64,000 bases of DNA. Source: Bog-473 sp963730785. GTDB taxonomy: Bacteria; Actinomycetota; Acidimicrobiia; Acidimicrobiales; RAAP-2. The notes beneath the pieces were generated by a model, which was not told the origin of the DNA, made no database searches, and was given only the letters and a program-made list of their open reading frames with translations. The DNA lies in contig CAVSTF010000010.1 of assembly GCA_963730785.1 (NCBI GenBank), forward strand, positions 372,001 through 436,000, in the 5' to 3' direction. The position numbers and the translations under genes are program-made. This document shows, in pieces, positions 1 through 8,291 of the stretch (the first letter of the stretch is position 1; every line of letters begins with the position of its first letter).

Positions 1-1
1 T

Positions 2-1006
2 CTCATTCTCATTGCGCCGGCCACGGCGCATCTCATCGCTCGTTACGCCGCCGGACTGTCTGACGACCTGTTGACGGCCACCCTGTTGGCCACCCGGGCG
101 CCGGTCGTGATCTGTCCGGCCATGCACACCGAAATGTGGGAACACCCATCGGTGCAGGAGAACTTGGCCACCTTGCGTCGTCGCGGCGTGCACGTGGTGC
201 CGCCCGAGAGTGGACGACTGGCCGGGGGCGACTCCGGTGAGGGGCGACTGGCCGATCCGACGGTGATCGTCGCCCGGGCGTTGGCCATGGTTGGGCTGGG
301 TCAGGGTGATGACGTCAGCACGACGGGCGGTGACCTCGGAGGCCAGCACGTGGTCGTGAGCGCCGGCGGCACCCGGGAACCGCTGGACCCGGTTCGATTC
401 CTGACCAACCGTTCTTCGGGCAAACAGGGTCACGCCCTGGCCGCTGAGGCGGCCCGCCGGGGCGCCAAGGTCACGCTCGTCACCTCATCGCCGTTGACCT
501 TGCCGGTTGAGGTGGCGAACCGGATCGAGCGGGTGCCGGTGGAGACCGCCGCCGACATGGAGGCGGCCATGCAGTCGTTGAGCCCCGGCGCCGACGTCGT
601 CATTATGGCGGCGGCGGTGGCGGACTTCCGACCCAAGGTCATGGCCGAGCGCAAGCTGTCGAAGGAAGACGGGTTGCCTGAATTGGTCCTGGAACCAACG
701 CCCGACATCCTGGCCGGCCTGGCCGCGCGTCGAACCGCTGATCAAGTGTTGGTTGGGTTTGCCGCCGAGACCAACGATGTGGTGGAGCGGGGAAAGCGCA
801 AGCTGGCCCGCAAGGGTGTTGATCTATTGGTGGTCAATGACGTCAGTGCACCTGACGTTGGATTCGATCATGACACCAACGCTGTCACCATTTTGGGTGC
901 TGACGGCAGCAGCATCAATGTGGCCCTGTCCTCCAAGAGTGCAGTGGCCAACGCCGTATTGGATAGGGTGATCGCCCACCAGAGAGAGAACCGGAGCTCG
1001 ACGTGA
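2..1006 (+). CDS. coaBC: CoaBC, phosphopantothenoylcysteine decarboxylase / phosphopantothenate-cysteine ligase (5' truncated)
   Basis: Bifunctional coenzyme A biosynthesis enzyme: the CoaB part joins cysteine to 4'-phosphopantothenate and the CoaC part decarboxylates the product. The reading frame is open from the window edge, so the N-terminus lies outside. The remaining CoaC part shows APATAHLIARYAAGLSDDLL and PAMHTEMWEHP, with His where E. coli has Asn in PxMNxxMW. The segment where E. coli has the catalytic ACGD reads LAGGDSGEGRLADP, so that Cys is not present; from memory this is common in actinobacterial CoaBC. The CoaB half (from about base 340) has GGTREPLDPVRFLTNRSSGK, AAAVADFRP, VGFAAET and a Lys-rich KRKLARKGVDLL segment. 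The stop overlaps the metK start by 4 bases (GTGA), implying translational coupling. Confidence 0.95.
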   Translation, partial: LILIAPATAHLIARYAAGLSDDLLTATLLATRAPVVICPAMHTEMWEHPSVQENLATLRRRGVHVVPPESGRLAGGDSGEGRLADPTVIVARALAMVGLGQGDDVSTTGGDLGGQHVVVSAGGTREPLDPVRFLTNRSSGKQGHALAAEAARRGAKVTLVTSSPLTLPVEVANRIERVPVETAADMEAAMQSLSPGADVVIMAAAVADFRPKVMAERKLSKEDGLPELVLEPTPDILAGLAARRTADQVLVGFAAETNDVVERGKRKLARKGVDLLVVNDVSAPDVGFDHDTNAVTILGADGSSINVALSSKSAVANAVLDRVIAHQRENRSST

Positions 1007-2193
1007 AAACGACGTTCACCTCGGAATCAGTCACCGAGGGTCATCCCGACAAAATGGCGGACCAGGTGTCCGATGCCGTGCTCGACGCCATGCTGGCCGG
1101 CGACCCTTCCAGCCGGGTGGCCTGTGAGACCCTCCTGACCACCGGTTTGGTGTTGGTGGCCGGCGAAGTCACCACCGACACCTACGTCGACATTCCCGCC
1201 ATCGTCCGCGACACGGTGTGTGAGATTGGCTACGACAACGACGCCTACGGCTTCAACGGCCGGACCTGTGGCGTCATGGTCACCCTCGACGCGCAGTCGC
1301 CCGACATCGCCCAAGGCGTCGACAAGGCCTTTGAGTTCCGCACCGGTTCGGGTGGCGAGGACACGCTCAACGCCCAGGGCGCGGGCGACCAGGGCATGAT
1401 GTTCGGCTACGCCTGCGACGAGACGCCCGACCTCATGCCGCTGCCGATCTGGTTGGCGCACCGCATGTCCGAGCGCCTGGCCCAGGTGCGTCGCTCGGGT
1501 GCCGTTGGCTACCTGCGGCCCGACGGCAAGACCCAGCTCTCGGTCGTCTATGAAGACGGCGTGCCGGTGCGCATCGACACCGTCTTGATCTCGACCCAGC
1601 ACGCCTCGGGCATCGACATTGAAGAGCAGCTGCGCCCCGACCTCATCGAGCACGTCATCAACCCACTGTTGCCGGGCGACCTCGACACCAGCGATCTGCG
1701 CATCTTCGTCAACCCGACCGGGATCTTCGAACTCGGTGGCCCGCACGCCGACACCGGACTGACCGGGCGCAAGATCATCGTCGACACCTACGGCGGCATG
1801 GCTCGCCACGGTGGCGGTGCCTTCTCGGGCAAGGACCCATCCAAGGTGGACCGCTCCGCCGCTTATGCCGCTCGCTGGGTGGCCAAGCACGTGGTGGCGG
1901 CCGGTGCGGCCAAGCGCTGCGAAGTTCAGGTGGCCTATGCCATTGGCGTGGCCCACCCGGTCTCGCTCATGGTCGAGACCTTCGGGACCCACACGGTGGA
2001 CCCCGAAAAGATCTCCGACGGCGTGCGCCAGGTCTTTGACCTCCGTCCCGCCGCCATTGTGCGCGACCTCGACCTGCGCCGCCCGATCTACAAGAAGACG
2101 GCCGCCTACGGTCACTTCGGTCGCTCGGAAAAAGAGTTCAGCTGGGAAGACACCTCACGGGTCGACGACCTGAAGTCTGCCCTCGGCCTCTAA
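1003..2193 (+). CDS. metK: S-adenosylmethionine synthetase
   Basis: Makes S-adenosylmethionine from methionine and ATP in the cytoplasm. The 396-residue length is normal for bacterial MetK. The N-terminus reads TSESVTEGHPDKMADQVSD, with the ATP-binding His and Lys. The two family signatures are present: GAGDQGMMFGYA near residue 125 and the glycine-rich GGGAFSGKDPSKVDRSAAY near residue 270. GTG is the start because it overlaps the coaBC stop and gives the conserved N-terminus directly. No SAM riboswitch is visible, as expected for a gene read from inside an operon. The product feeds the methyltransferases encoded nearby. Confidence 0.98.
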   Translation: MKTTFTSESVTEGHPDKMADQVSDAVLDAMLAGDPSSRVACETLLTTGLVLVAGEVTTDTYVDIPAIVRDTVCEIGYDNDAYGFNGRTCGVMVTLDAQSPDIAQGVDKAFEFRTGSGGEDTLNAQGAGDQGMMFGYACDETPDLMPLPIWLAHRMSERLAQVRRSGAVGYLRPDGKTQLSVVYEDGVPVRIDTVLISTQHASGIDIEEQLRPDLIEHVINPLLPGDLDTSDLRIFVNPTGIFELGGPHADTGLTGRKIIVDTYGGMARHGGGAFSGKDPSKVDRSAAYAARWVAKHVVAAGAAKRCEVQVAYAIGVAHPVSLMVETFGTHTVDPEKISDGVRQVFDLRPAAIVRDLDLRRPIYKKTAAYGHFGRSEKEFSWEDTSRVDDLKSALGL

Positions 2194-2202
2194 CGCACCC
2201 CT

Positions 2203-2225
2203 GACCGGAGACATCACGTCCGGTC
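2203..2225 (+). other. Hairpin between metK and priA
   Basis: A 7-bp perfect inverted repeat (GACCGGA at 2203-2209 and TCCGGTC at 2219-2225) with a 9-base loop fills most of the 40-base metK-priA gap. There is no T-run, so it is not a classical intrinsic terminator. It could be an mRNA stability or attenuation element. Confidence 0.4.
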
Positions 2226-2233
2226 CCCGCTAC

Positions 2234-4036
2234 GTGCGCGTGCGCACGAATGTGGCCGCAGTACCGAAACTCTTCGACTACTCGGTGCCCGAAAAGTGGG
2301 CGGCGGACGTGCGCGTCGGGACGTTGGTGCGCATCGACTTGCACGGGCGTCGAGTGGGCGGCTGGGTGGTCGACGACGACGTCACTCCTGACGCAGGGCT
2401 CACCATTGCGCCGTTGGCGAAGGTCACCGGTTACGGGCCGCCGCCTTCCGTGCTGCCCCTCGCCGAGTGGGCGGCGTGGCGCTGGGCCGGTCCGGCTTCA
2501 TTTTTCTTGGGCGTGGCCTCGGCGCCGATGGTCGTGCGGGGACTGCCGGGCGCTCCGAAACTGGCACCGGTGGAACCGCCAGACAGTTCGCTCAGCGCGC
2601 TGGTGTCGACCCACGTCCGGGCCGGCGGGACAACGTTGTTGCGCATTCCGCCGGCCACCGATCTCCTCGATGCCGTCTTGACGGTCGTCGCCGAAGTCCA
2701 CGCAAGTGGGCGATCAGGCAGCGTGCTGGTACTGGTGCCATCAGTCGGTTGGGCTGAACGCCTGACCGGGAGGCTGCATCGTCGGGGTGTAGCGGCGACC
2801 ACGGCCTGGACCCAGGCTCGAGCTGGTTGGCCCGTGGTGGTCGGCAGTCGGGCCGCCGCCTGGAGCCCGGTGCCGGAGTTGGCGGCCGCCCTGGTACTCG
2901 ATGCGCATGATGCCGCCTACGTGGAGGAAAGCGCGCCGACCTACAACGCGGTCGAGGTGGTCATGGAACGGGCTGACCGTGAGAGAGCACCCTGCGTGGT
3001 GGTGTCACCGGTACCGACGTCCGTATTACGAGCCGAACTCGGACGATCCGGTCGACCGGTGGGAGCGCTTTCCACGCCGGAAGAACGATCCGGTTGGTCC
3101 GCCCTGCAATGTGTCGACCGGCGCGGCGCCGACCCGAGGTCGGGTCTGTTCTCTGAAGAGTTCGTGCGGCTGGCCCGCCAGGTGCTGGATGATCCCGAGT
3201 CCATGGCCCGACGAGGGCCGTTGGTGTGCGTGTACAACCGAACCGGGGGAGCCCGCCTGCTGGCGTGCGCGCATTGTGGCGCGGTGGCGCAGTGCACCCG
3301 GTGCAGCGCAGCGGTGCGCAAGGTCGACGACCGTCTGGTCTGTCCGCGTTGCGGGGAGGAGCGCCCGCTGGTCTGCGCCGCCTGCGGCAAACTCCGCCTC
3401 AAGGTGTTGCGGGCCGGCGTCAGCCGATTGCGGGAGGAGTTGGCCGCCCTCTTGGGTACCGAGGTCGGGGAGGTGTCGGGTCCAGCTCCGGATTCCGGTG
3501 AGGGAGCCGTACCCGGGGCGCCGGTACTGATCGGGACCGAGGCCGTGTTGCATCGGGTACGCCGGGCGTCGGCCGTGGCCTTCTTGGACATCGATCTCCA
3601 CCTGCTGGCGCCCCGGGTCAGTGCGACCGACGAGACGCTGGCCTTCTTGGTGCGAGCGTCTCGTCTGGTGGGATCTCGCCGCGGTGAGGGTTCGGCCCGG
3701 GTGCTGGCCCAGACCCGGGTGCCGGACCACGCGGTGCTACGCGCGGCCGTCCTGGGCGATCCCGCCGCACTGGACGCCGAGGAAGATGCCGTGCGCCAAG
3801 GAGCGGGTCTGCCGCCCTTCTCGGCCGTGGCGCTGGTCTCTGGCGCGCTGGCGGAGCACTACCTGACCGACCTCGGTGCCGTGGTGGATCCCGCCGTGGT
3901 CGAAATCATCCCCCTGGCCGAGGACCGGTCGCTGGTCCGCGCCCCCGATCACACCGTGCTGTGCGATGCGTTGGGATCGGTGGCTCGACCGCCGGGTCGA
4001 GGGCTCCGCATAGAAGTTGACCCCAGCTCGGTCTAA
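2234..4036 (+). CDS. priA: Probable primosomal protein N' (PriA), actinobacterial helicase-inactive type
   Basis: Replication-restart protein that recognises stalled forks. The 600-residue product starts with the PriA DNA-binding domain (RVRTNVAAVPKLFDYSVPE, then VGTLVRIDLHGRRVGGWVV). A zinc-binding insert near residues 335-390 contains paired CxxC motifs (CAHCGAVAQCTRC, CPRCGEERPLVCAACG). The Walker A region is degenerate (LLRIPPATDLLDAV, no GxGKT) and the DEAH box reads LDAHDAAY, so ATP hydrolysis is unlikely. Loss of helicase activity is the rule for actinobacterial PriA. The GTG start at 2234 gives the expected N-terminus. Position between metK and def-fmt matches the conserved actinobacterial order. 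Confidence 0.9.
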   Translation: MRVRTNVAAVPKLFDYSVPEKWAADVRVGTLVRIDLHGRRVGGWVVDDDVTPDAGLTIAPLAKVTGYGPPPSVLPLAEWAAWRWAGPASFFLGVASAPMVVRGLPGAPKLAPVEPPDSSLSALVSTHVRAGGTTLLRIPPATDLLDAVLTVVAEVHASGRSGSVLVLVPSVGWAERLTGRLHRRGVAATTAWTQARAGWPVVVGSRAAAWSPVPELAAALVLDAHDAAYVEESAPTYNAVEVVMERADRERAPCVVVSPVPTSVLRAELGRSGRPVGALSTPEERSGWSALQCVDRRGADPRSGLFSEEFVRLARQVLDDPESMARRGPLVCVYNRTGGARLLACAHCGAVAQCTRCSAAVRKVDDRLVCPRCGEERPLVCAACGKLRLKVLRAGVSRLREELAALLGTEVGEVSGPAPDSGEGAVPGAPVLIGTEAVLHRVRRASAVAFLDIDLHLLAPRVSATDETLAFLVRASRLVGSRRGEGSARVLAQTRVPDHAVLRAAVLGDPAALDAEEDAVRQGAGLPPFSAVALVSGALAEHYLTDLGAVVDPAVVEIIPLAEDRSLVRAPDHTVLCDALGSVARPPGRGLRIEVDPSSV

Positions 4037-4069
4037 TCCAACCTGAGATCAGTGGCCACGGCGCGCCGG

Positions 4070-4081
4070 TAAACTGGCCGG
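4070..4081 (+). promoter_or_regulatory. Leaderless-type promoter -10 of def
   Basis: TAAACT at 4070-4075 is followed by 6 bases and then the def ATG at 4082. A transcript starting about 7 bases after the hexamer would begin at the start codon. No Shine-Dalgarno sequence precedes the ATG. Confidence 0.55.
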
Positions 4082-4615
4082 ATGCCCGCCTTAACCATCC
4101 GACAGTACGGCGACCCCGTGCTGAAGGAGCGCACCCGCGAGGTAGAGGAAATTGATGGATCCGTGGTGTCGCTGGTCGACGCCATGATCGAGACGATGTA
4201 CGAGGCTCGGGGCGTCGGACTGGCCGCCAATCAGGTCGGGGTGCAGCGTCGCCTCTTCGTGTTCGACACCGGCGAGGGCGCCCAGGTGGTGATCAATCCC
4301 CGCATCATTGAGAGCGACGGCGAGTGGACCTACGACGAGGGTTGCCTTTCCATTCCCGGCTTGAGCTGGGAGATCGTGCGTCCCAACGAGGTACATCTGG
4401 TCGGCTTGGATCTCGACGGGAACGAAATCTCCATTGAGGCCGACGAGTTGGAGGGCCGGGCCTTCCAGCATGAACTTGACCACCTCGACGGCATCTTGCT
4501 GGTTGAGCGCCTGGACGACGATCAGCGCAAGGAAGCCAAGCGCATCCTGCGTGGCCGCACGCTGCACCTCCCCAACGGCGACCCGGATGGGTTGTCGGGG
4601 CTCTTCCCTCTGTAG
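4082..4615 (+). CDS. def: Peptide deformylase
   Basis: Metalloenzyme that removes the formyl group from N-terminal formylmethionine of new proteins. All three family motifs are present: GVGLAANQVG near residue 45 (motif 1), EGCLS near residue 94 (motif 2, metal-ligand Cys) and QHELDHLDG near residue 136 (motif 3, HExxH-type with two His ligands and catalytic Glu). The 177-residue length is normal. It is followed 39 bases later by fmt, which adds the formyl group this enzyme removes, a very common pairing. A -10-like hexamer sits 6 bases before the ATG and no ribosome binding site is seen, suggesting a leaderless mRNA. Confidence 0.97.
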   Translation: MPALTIRQYGDPVLKERTREVEEIDGSVVSLVDAMIETMYEARGVGLAANQVGVQRRLFVFDTGEGAQVVINPRIIESDGEWTYDEGCLSIPGLSWEIVRPNEVHLVGLDLDGNEISIEADELEGRAFQHELDHLDGILLVERLDDDQRKEAKRILRGRTLHLPNGDPDGLSGLFPL

Positions 4616-4642
4616 GCCCTCTCTCCGCCAAGCGGCCTGTTC

Positions 4643-4654
4643 TACGGTGACGGG
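4643..4654 (+). promoter_or_regulatory. Leaderless-type promoter -10 of fmt
   Basis: TACGGT at 4643-4648 plus a 6-base gap precedes the fmt GTG at 4655. This is the same geometry as def, argC and fba in this window. Confidence 0.45.
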
Positions 4655-5545
4655 GTGGCTCGACTCGCCTTCTTAGGCACTCCGGACATGGCCGTGCCGC
4701 CGTTGCGCGCGCTGGTTGAGGCCGGTCACGAGATCGTCTGCGTCATCACCCGCCCCGATCGCCGTCGTGGTCGTGGTGGGGCGGTGACGCCGAGTCCGGT
4801 GGCGCAGGCGGCGTCCGCATTGGGATTACCGGTGTCGACTGAGATGGCCGACGTGGCGACGGCCGGGGCTGAGTTAGCGGTCGTGGTGGCCTACGGGCGC
4901 ATTATTCCGGTCTCACTGCTCGAACAGATACCCATGGTGAACCTGCACTTCTCCTTGCTGCCGCGTTGGCGGGGTGCGGCGCCAGTCGAGCGAGCCATCC
5001 TGGCGGGGGACCGCGAAACAGGCGTCTGCGTGATGGCGGTGGAGGAGGGGCTCGATACGGGAGCCGTCTACGCCCGGCGGACGTTGCCCATCACGAACCA
5101 GACGCTGGCCGAACTCCGGGTCGAGTTGGTTGACGTTGGCGCCTCGCTCTTGGTCGAAACCTTGGCCAATGGCGTGGACGGACTACCCGAACCGGTGCCA
5201 CAGGAGGGCGAGGTCACCATCGCCCAAAAGATCAGCCCCGAAGACCTGCACCTGCAATGGGATGCCGATGCAGTGGCGCTGGAGCGGGTGGTTCGTCTGG
5301 GTCGCGCATGGACCACGTTCCGAGGGAAACGGCTGTTTGTGGTCCGGGCTGCAGTCGTCGAGGCCAGCACCGATCAGGACGAAGCCGGACTCCCACCAGG
5401 CACGTTGGTCGGCACGTCGGTGCAGACCGGTCTCGGGCTGCTGATGCTGGAAACGGTCCAACCCGAGAGCAAAGGACCCATGGCGGCGGGGGACTGGATA
5501 CGTGGCGCCCGCCCCTCGGTGAGTGAGCGTCTCGGCACCGAGTAA
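4655..5545 (+). CDS. fmt: Methionyl-tRNA formyltransferase
   Basis: Formylates methionine on initiator tRNA using 10-formyltetrahydrofolate. The N-terminus MARLAFLGTPDMAVPPL is the typical Rossmann start. The folate-binding motif reads VNLHFSLLPRWRGAAPVERA near residues 92-112, with the catalytic Asn-His-Ser region changed to Asn-Leu-His-Phe-Ser as in many homologues. The C-terminal tRNA-binding domain is present (HLQWDADAVALERVVRLGRAW). At 296 residues it is slightly short against the usual 310-320. It pairs functionally with def just upstream. The next gene starts 2 bases after the stop. Confidence 0.95.
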   Translation: MARLAFLGTPDMAVPPLRALVEAGHEIVCVITRPDRRRGRGGAVTPSPVAQAASALGLPVSTEMADVATAGAELAVVVAYGRIIPVSLLEQIPMVNLHFSLLPRWRGAAPVERAILAGDRETGVCVMAVEEGLDTGAVYARRTLPITNQTLAELRVELVDVGASLLVETLANGVDGLPEPVPQEGEVTIAQKISPEDLHLQWDADAVALERVVRLGRAWTTFRGKRLFVVRAAVVEASTDQDEAGLPPGTLVGTSVQTGLGLLMLETVQPESKGPMAAGDWIRGARPSVSERLGTE

Positions 5546-5547
5546 AC

Positions 5548-6354
5548 ATGAGCGCAGTGACCGTCACGCCGATCGATGGGTGGAACCCGGAGCAGTACGA
5601 ACGCTTCCGCGCCGAGCGGCGGCAGCCCTTTGACGACCTGTTGGCCCTGTGCTCGCCCGTCCCCGGCGGCAAGATCGTCGACCTCGGCTGCGGCACCGGC
5701 GATCTCACGGCGGAGTTGCACACCGAGCTCGAGGCGGCCACGACGGTTGGCGTCGATCTATCCGAGGCCATGCTGGAGCGGGCGGCCGCCAATCACACCG
5801 ACGTCAAGGGCCTGTCCTTCGAGGCGGGCGACATCGCCAAGTGGCTGGGCCACGACCTCGATCTGGTCTTTGCCAACGCATCGCTGCAATGGACCGATGA
5901 CCATCTCAACTTGCTCGCCCGCATGCGTACCGCGCTGGCGCCCAATGGGCAGCTGGCCTTCCAGGTGCCGGCCAACTATCGGCACCCGTCACACTTGTTG
6001 GCTCGGCAAGTGGCCAATGAGCCCAAGTTCTTCGAGGCCCTCGACGGCAAAGTGCCCGAGGACCGCGGCCGCTTCGTGCTTTCTCCTGAGGTCTACGCCG
6101 ACCTGCTCTACGAACTGGGAGCGAAGTCGCAGGTCGTTCGCATGGAGGTCTACGGCCACGAGCTGGAATCAACCGGCGAAGTGGTCGAGTGGGTGATGGG
6201 TACCCTCCTGACCCCCTACCGCAGTGTGCTCAGCCCCGAGTTGTTCGACGAGTTCGTCGACCGTTATCGCGAACTCCTCCTTGAAGAGCTAGGTGAGCGC
6301 GAGCCGTACTTCTACGGATTCCGGCGCATCCTGTGCTGGGCCCGCTTCGCCTGA
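5548..6354 (+). CDS. SAM-dependent methyltransferase, trans-aconitate 2-methyltransferase-like
   Basis: Class I methyltransferase of 268 residues. SAM-binding motif I reads IVDLGCGTGDLT near residue 50, followed by GVDLSEAMLERA (motif post-I acidic residue) and LDLVFANASLQWTDDH (motif IV region). The opening GWNPEQYERFRAERRQPFDDLLAL resembles Tam, which methylates trans-aconitate, but closely related proteins act on other small acids, so the substrate is uncertain. It occupies the slot where many actinobacteria have the rRNA methyltransferase gene rsmB (fmu) between fmt and rpe, yet it has no RsmB features (no Cys-containing PCS motif or NusB-like domain). It is tightly packed between fmt and rpe. 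Confidence 0.85.
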   Translation: MSAVTVTPIDGWNPEQYERFRAERRQPFDDLLALCSPVPGGKIVDLGCGTGDLTAELHTELEAATTVGVDLSEAMLERAAANHTDVKGLSFEAGDIAKWLGHDLDLVFANASLQWTDDHLNLLARMRTALAPNGQLAFQVPANYRHPSHLLARQVANEPKFFEALDGKVPEDRGRFVLSPEVYADLLYELGAKSQVVRMEVYGHELESTGEVVEWVMGTLLTPYRSVLSPELFDEFVDRYRELLLEELGEREPYFYGFRRILCWARFA

Positions 6355-6370
6355 GGAACTGGACACGCCC

Positions 6371-7078
6371 ATGGCCATCGACACCCCAACCGCACGCCGC
6401 GAGGCCGGTCCGTTCGGAAAAATCCGCATCGCTCCCTCGGTCCTTTCGGCTGACTTCGGAGCCTTGGCCGAACAAGTGGGGGAGGTGGCCCCGGCGGCCG
6501 ACTGGCTCCATGTCGATGTGATGGACGGTCACTTCGTGCCCAACGTGTCCATCGGTCCGCCGGTGGTGTCGTCGCTGCGGCGCCACAGCCCGTTGTTCTT
6601 CGACTGCCATCTGATGATGACCGACCCTGGGAAATATCTCGAGGCCTTCGCCAAAGCGGGCGCCGATGGGTGCACCGTGCACGTCGAGGTGGGTGGCACC
6701 TCCGACCTCATTGCGCAGATGCGCCAACTCGGACTGCGGGTCGGGCTCGCGCTCAACCCGGCCACTCCATTCGAAGAGGTGGCGCCCTTTCTCGACCAGG
6801 TCGACCTGGTGCTCTGCATGACGGTCAACCCCGGCTTTGGCGGGCAATCGTTCATGGGCGAGGTGATGGACAAGGTTTCGCAAGTGCGAAAGGCCGTGCA
6901 CGACGGCGGCTTGGACCTCGACATTGAAGTCGACGGTGGCATTGACGTGAAGACGGCGCCAACGGCGGCGCAAGCCGGTGCCAACGTGTTTGTGGCCGGG
7001 AGTGCGATCTTCGGTCGGGAGCGTCCATGGGAAGCGGCGGACGCCATCAGGTCGGTGATCAACGCGACGCTTGGGTAA
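6371..7078 (+). CDS. rpe: Ribulose-phosphate 3-epimerase
   Basis: Interconverts ribulose 5-phosphate and xylulose 5-phosphate in the pentose phosphate pathway; ribulose 5-phosphate is also the RibB substrate encoded further on. Motifs: IAPSVLSADF at the first strand, HVDVMDGHFVPN (metal-ligand His and catalytic Asp), DCHLMM, NPGFGGQSF, EVDGGI (catalytic Asp) and FVAGSAIFG. I chose ATG 6371 (235 residues) rather than an in-frame upstream start at 6293 because the latter would overlap the preceding gene by 62 bases and adds no conserved sequence. In other actinobacteria rpe is followed directly by the ribD cluster; here a phosphonate module of about 6 kb intervenes. Confidence 0.95.
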   Translation: MAIDTPTARREAGPFGKIRIAPSVLSADFGALAEQVGEVAPAADWLHVDVMDGHFVPNVSIGPPVVSSLRRHSPLFFDCHLMMTDPGKYLEAFAKAGADGCTVHVEVGGTSDLIAQMRQLGLRVGLALNPATPFEEVAPFLDQVDLVLCMTVNPGFGGQSFMGEVMDKVSQVRKAVHDGGLDLDIEVDGGIDVKTAPTAAQAGANVFVAGSAIFGRERPWEAADAIRSVINATLG

Positions 7079-7168
7079 ACCAAGTGAACCGCGTGATCGG
7101 AGGGTAACAGCGAGAAGAAATGTTGCCGCCGTTGCGTTACATCGTTAGAAATTCAATAAAGCCGATGT

Positions 7169-7180
7169 GATACTGCCGAC
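7169..7180 (+). promoter_or_regulatory. Candidate promoter of the phosphonate operon
   Basis: GATACT at 7169-7174, preceded by TGT (extended -10 character), lies 6 bases before the GTG start at 7181. The 102 bases between rpe and this gene are comparatively AT-rich, which marks a new transcription unit. Confidence 0.5.
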
Positions 7181-8290
7181 GTGAAGCGAGCAGTGGTGGC
7201 GGGTGGAGGCATTCTCGGCACGTGGCACGCCGTCGAACTGACCCGGGCTGGCTATTCGGTGCAACAGCTGGAAGCCGACGCCGGACCGACCGGGGCCTCG
7301 GTTCGCAACTTCGGTTTGGTCTGGGTAGGCGGGCGTCGGAGCGGAGCCGAGCTTGATGCGGCGCAGCGCAGCCGCCGCCGCTGGTCCGAAATCAGTGAGG
7401 AAGTTCCCGGCATCGGATTTCGCGCTGCTGGTTCGCTGACGGTTGCCCTCAACGATGGCGAGCGCAAGGTGATGGAGGAATTTGGTCATCACGCCGATGC
7501 GGCCGACCGTTCCATCAGCTTCCTGGAGCCCGATGAGGTGCGCGCCCTCAACCCAGCCGTCGGCGGCGACATTCTCGGCGCCCTCCACTGCACCTTGGAC
7601 GGCATCGTCGAACCCCGATTGACGCTGGGCGCGCTGCGCAGCTACCTCCAGACCAAGGGCACGTACTCATTTCATCCCGGACGTCGGGTGGTCGGCATAG
7701 AAGATCACGCCTTGGTTGACGTGTCGGGCACCCGCTGGGAAGCCGATCTGGTGGTCGTCGCCACCGGTGCTGCGTATGACCACCTGCCCGGCACTGAAGC
7801 CGTGGCCGCTCGATTGCGCCGGGTTCGCCTCCAAATGTTGGAGACAGCTCCCTTTGACCAAGAGGTCACGACCGCCTTGGCCGACGGTGATTCCCTGCGC
7901 TACTACCCGGCCTACGACGTGGTGCCGCTTGATCCGCTGGGCGACCAGAACGACATCTCTGCCGCGCATCACCTCCAGCTGTTGTTGGTGCAGCGGGCCC
8001 ATGGTGGGTTGACCATTGGTGACACCCACGCCTACGACGAGCCCTTCGACTTCGATCTCGACGAGAACCCGACAATCGAGCTTTTGCAGCGGGCCCGAGC
8101 GCTCCTCGGCACGGTCGTTCCTCCGGTGGTTCGCCGTTGGGAAGGCGTCTACTCGCAGTGCATCGACGGCGATGTCTGCGCCCGAGCGGAACTGACGCCT
8201 GACGTGTGGATGGTCACCGGTCCCGGCGGGCGGGGCATGACGTGCTCACCCGCCATCGCCGCCGACACGTTGACGGCGGCGGGAGTCTGA
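7181..8290 (+). CDS. FAD-dependent amine oxidoreductase of the phosphonate-associated family (TIGR03364 type)
   Basis: DAO-fold flavoprotein of 369 residues. The N-terminal dinucleotide motif reads VVAGGGILGTWHAVELTRAG, followed by LEAD (ribose-binding acid) and the family-like ASVRNFGLVWVGGRR. The C-terminal FAD region reads VTGPGGRGMTCSPAIA. Family knowledge: this subgroup recurs beside PhnX-like hydrolases and phosphonate transporters, and members have been reported to convert 2-aminoethylphosphonate or its N-methyl form to phosphonoacetaldehyde. Context agrees, since the next gene, one base after the stop, is the PhnX-like hydrolase and an importer follows. Substrate specificity here is inference. 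The GTG start lies 6 bases after a -10-like hexamer, so the mRNA may be leaderless. Confidence 0.82.
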   Translation: MKRAVVAGGGILGTWHAVELTRAGYSVQQLEADAGPTGASVRNFGLVWVGGRRSGAELDAAQRSRRRWSEISEEVPGIGFRAAGSLTVALNDGERKVMEEFGHHADAADRSISFLEPDEVRALNPAVGGDILGALHCTLDGIVEPRLTLGALRSYLQTKGTYSFHPGRRVVGIEDHALVDVSGTRWEADLVVVATGAAYDHLPGTEAVAARLRRVRLQMLETAPFDQEVTTALADGDSLRYYPAYDVVPLDPLGDQNDISAAHHLQLLLVQRAHGGLTIGDTHAYDEPFDFDLDENPTIELLQRARALLGTVVPPVVRRWEGVYSQCIDGDVCARAELTPDVWMVTGPGGRGMTCSPAIAADTLTAAGV

Positions 8291-8291
8291 C

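Noticed and set aside
1027..2115. Long minus-strand open frame opposite metK (362 codons)
   Set aside because: Its composition is that of the antisense of a high-GC gene, with His/Val/Gly-rich low-complexity sequence and no family motif, while the plus strand is a complete MetK.
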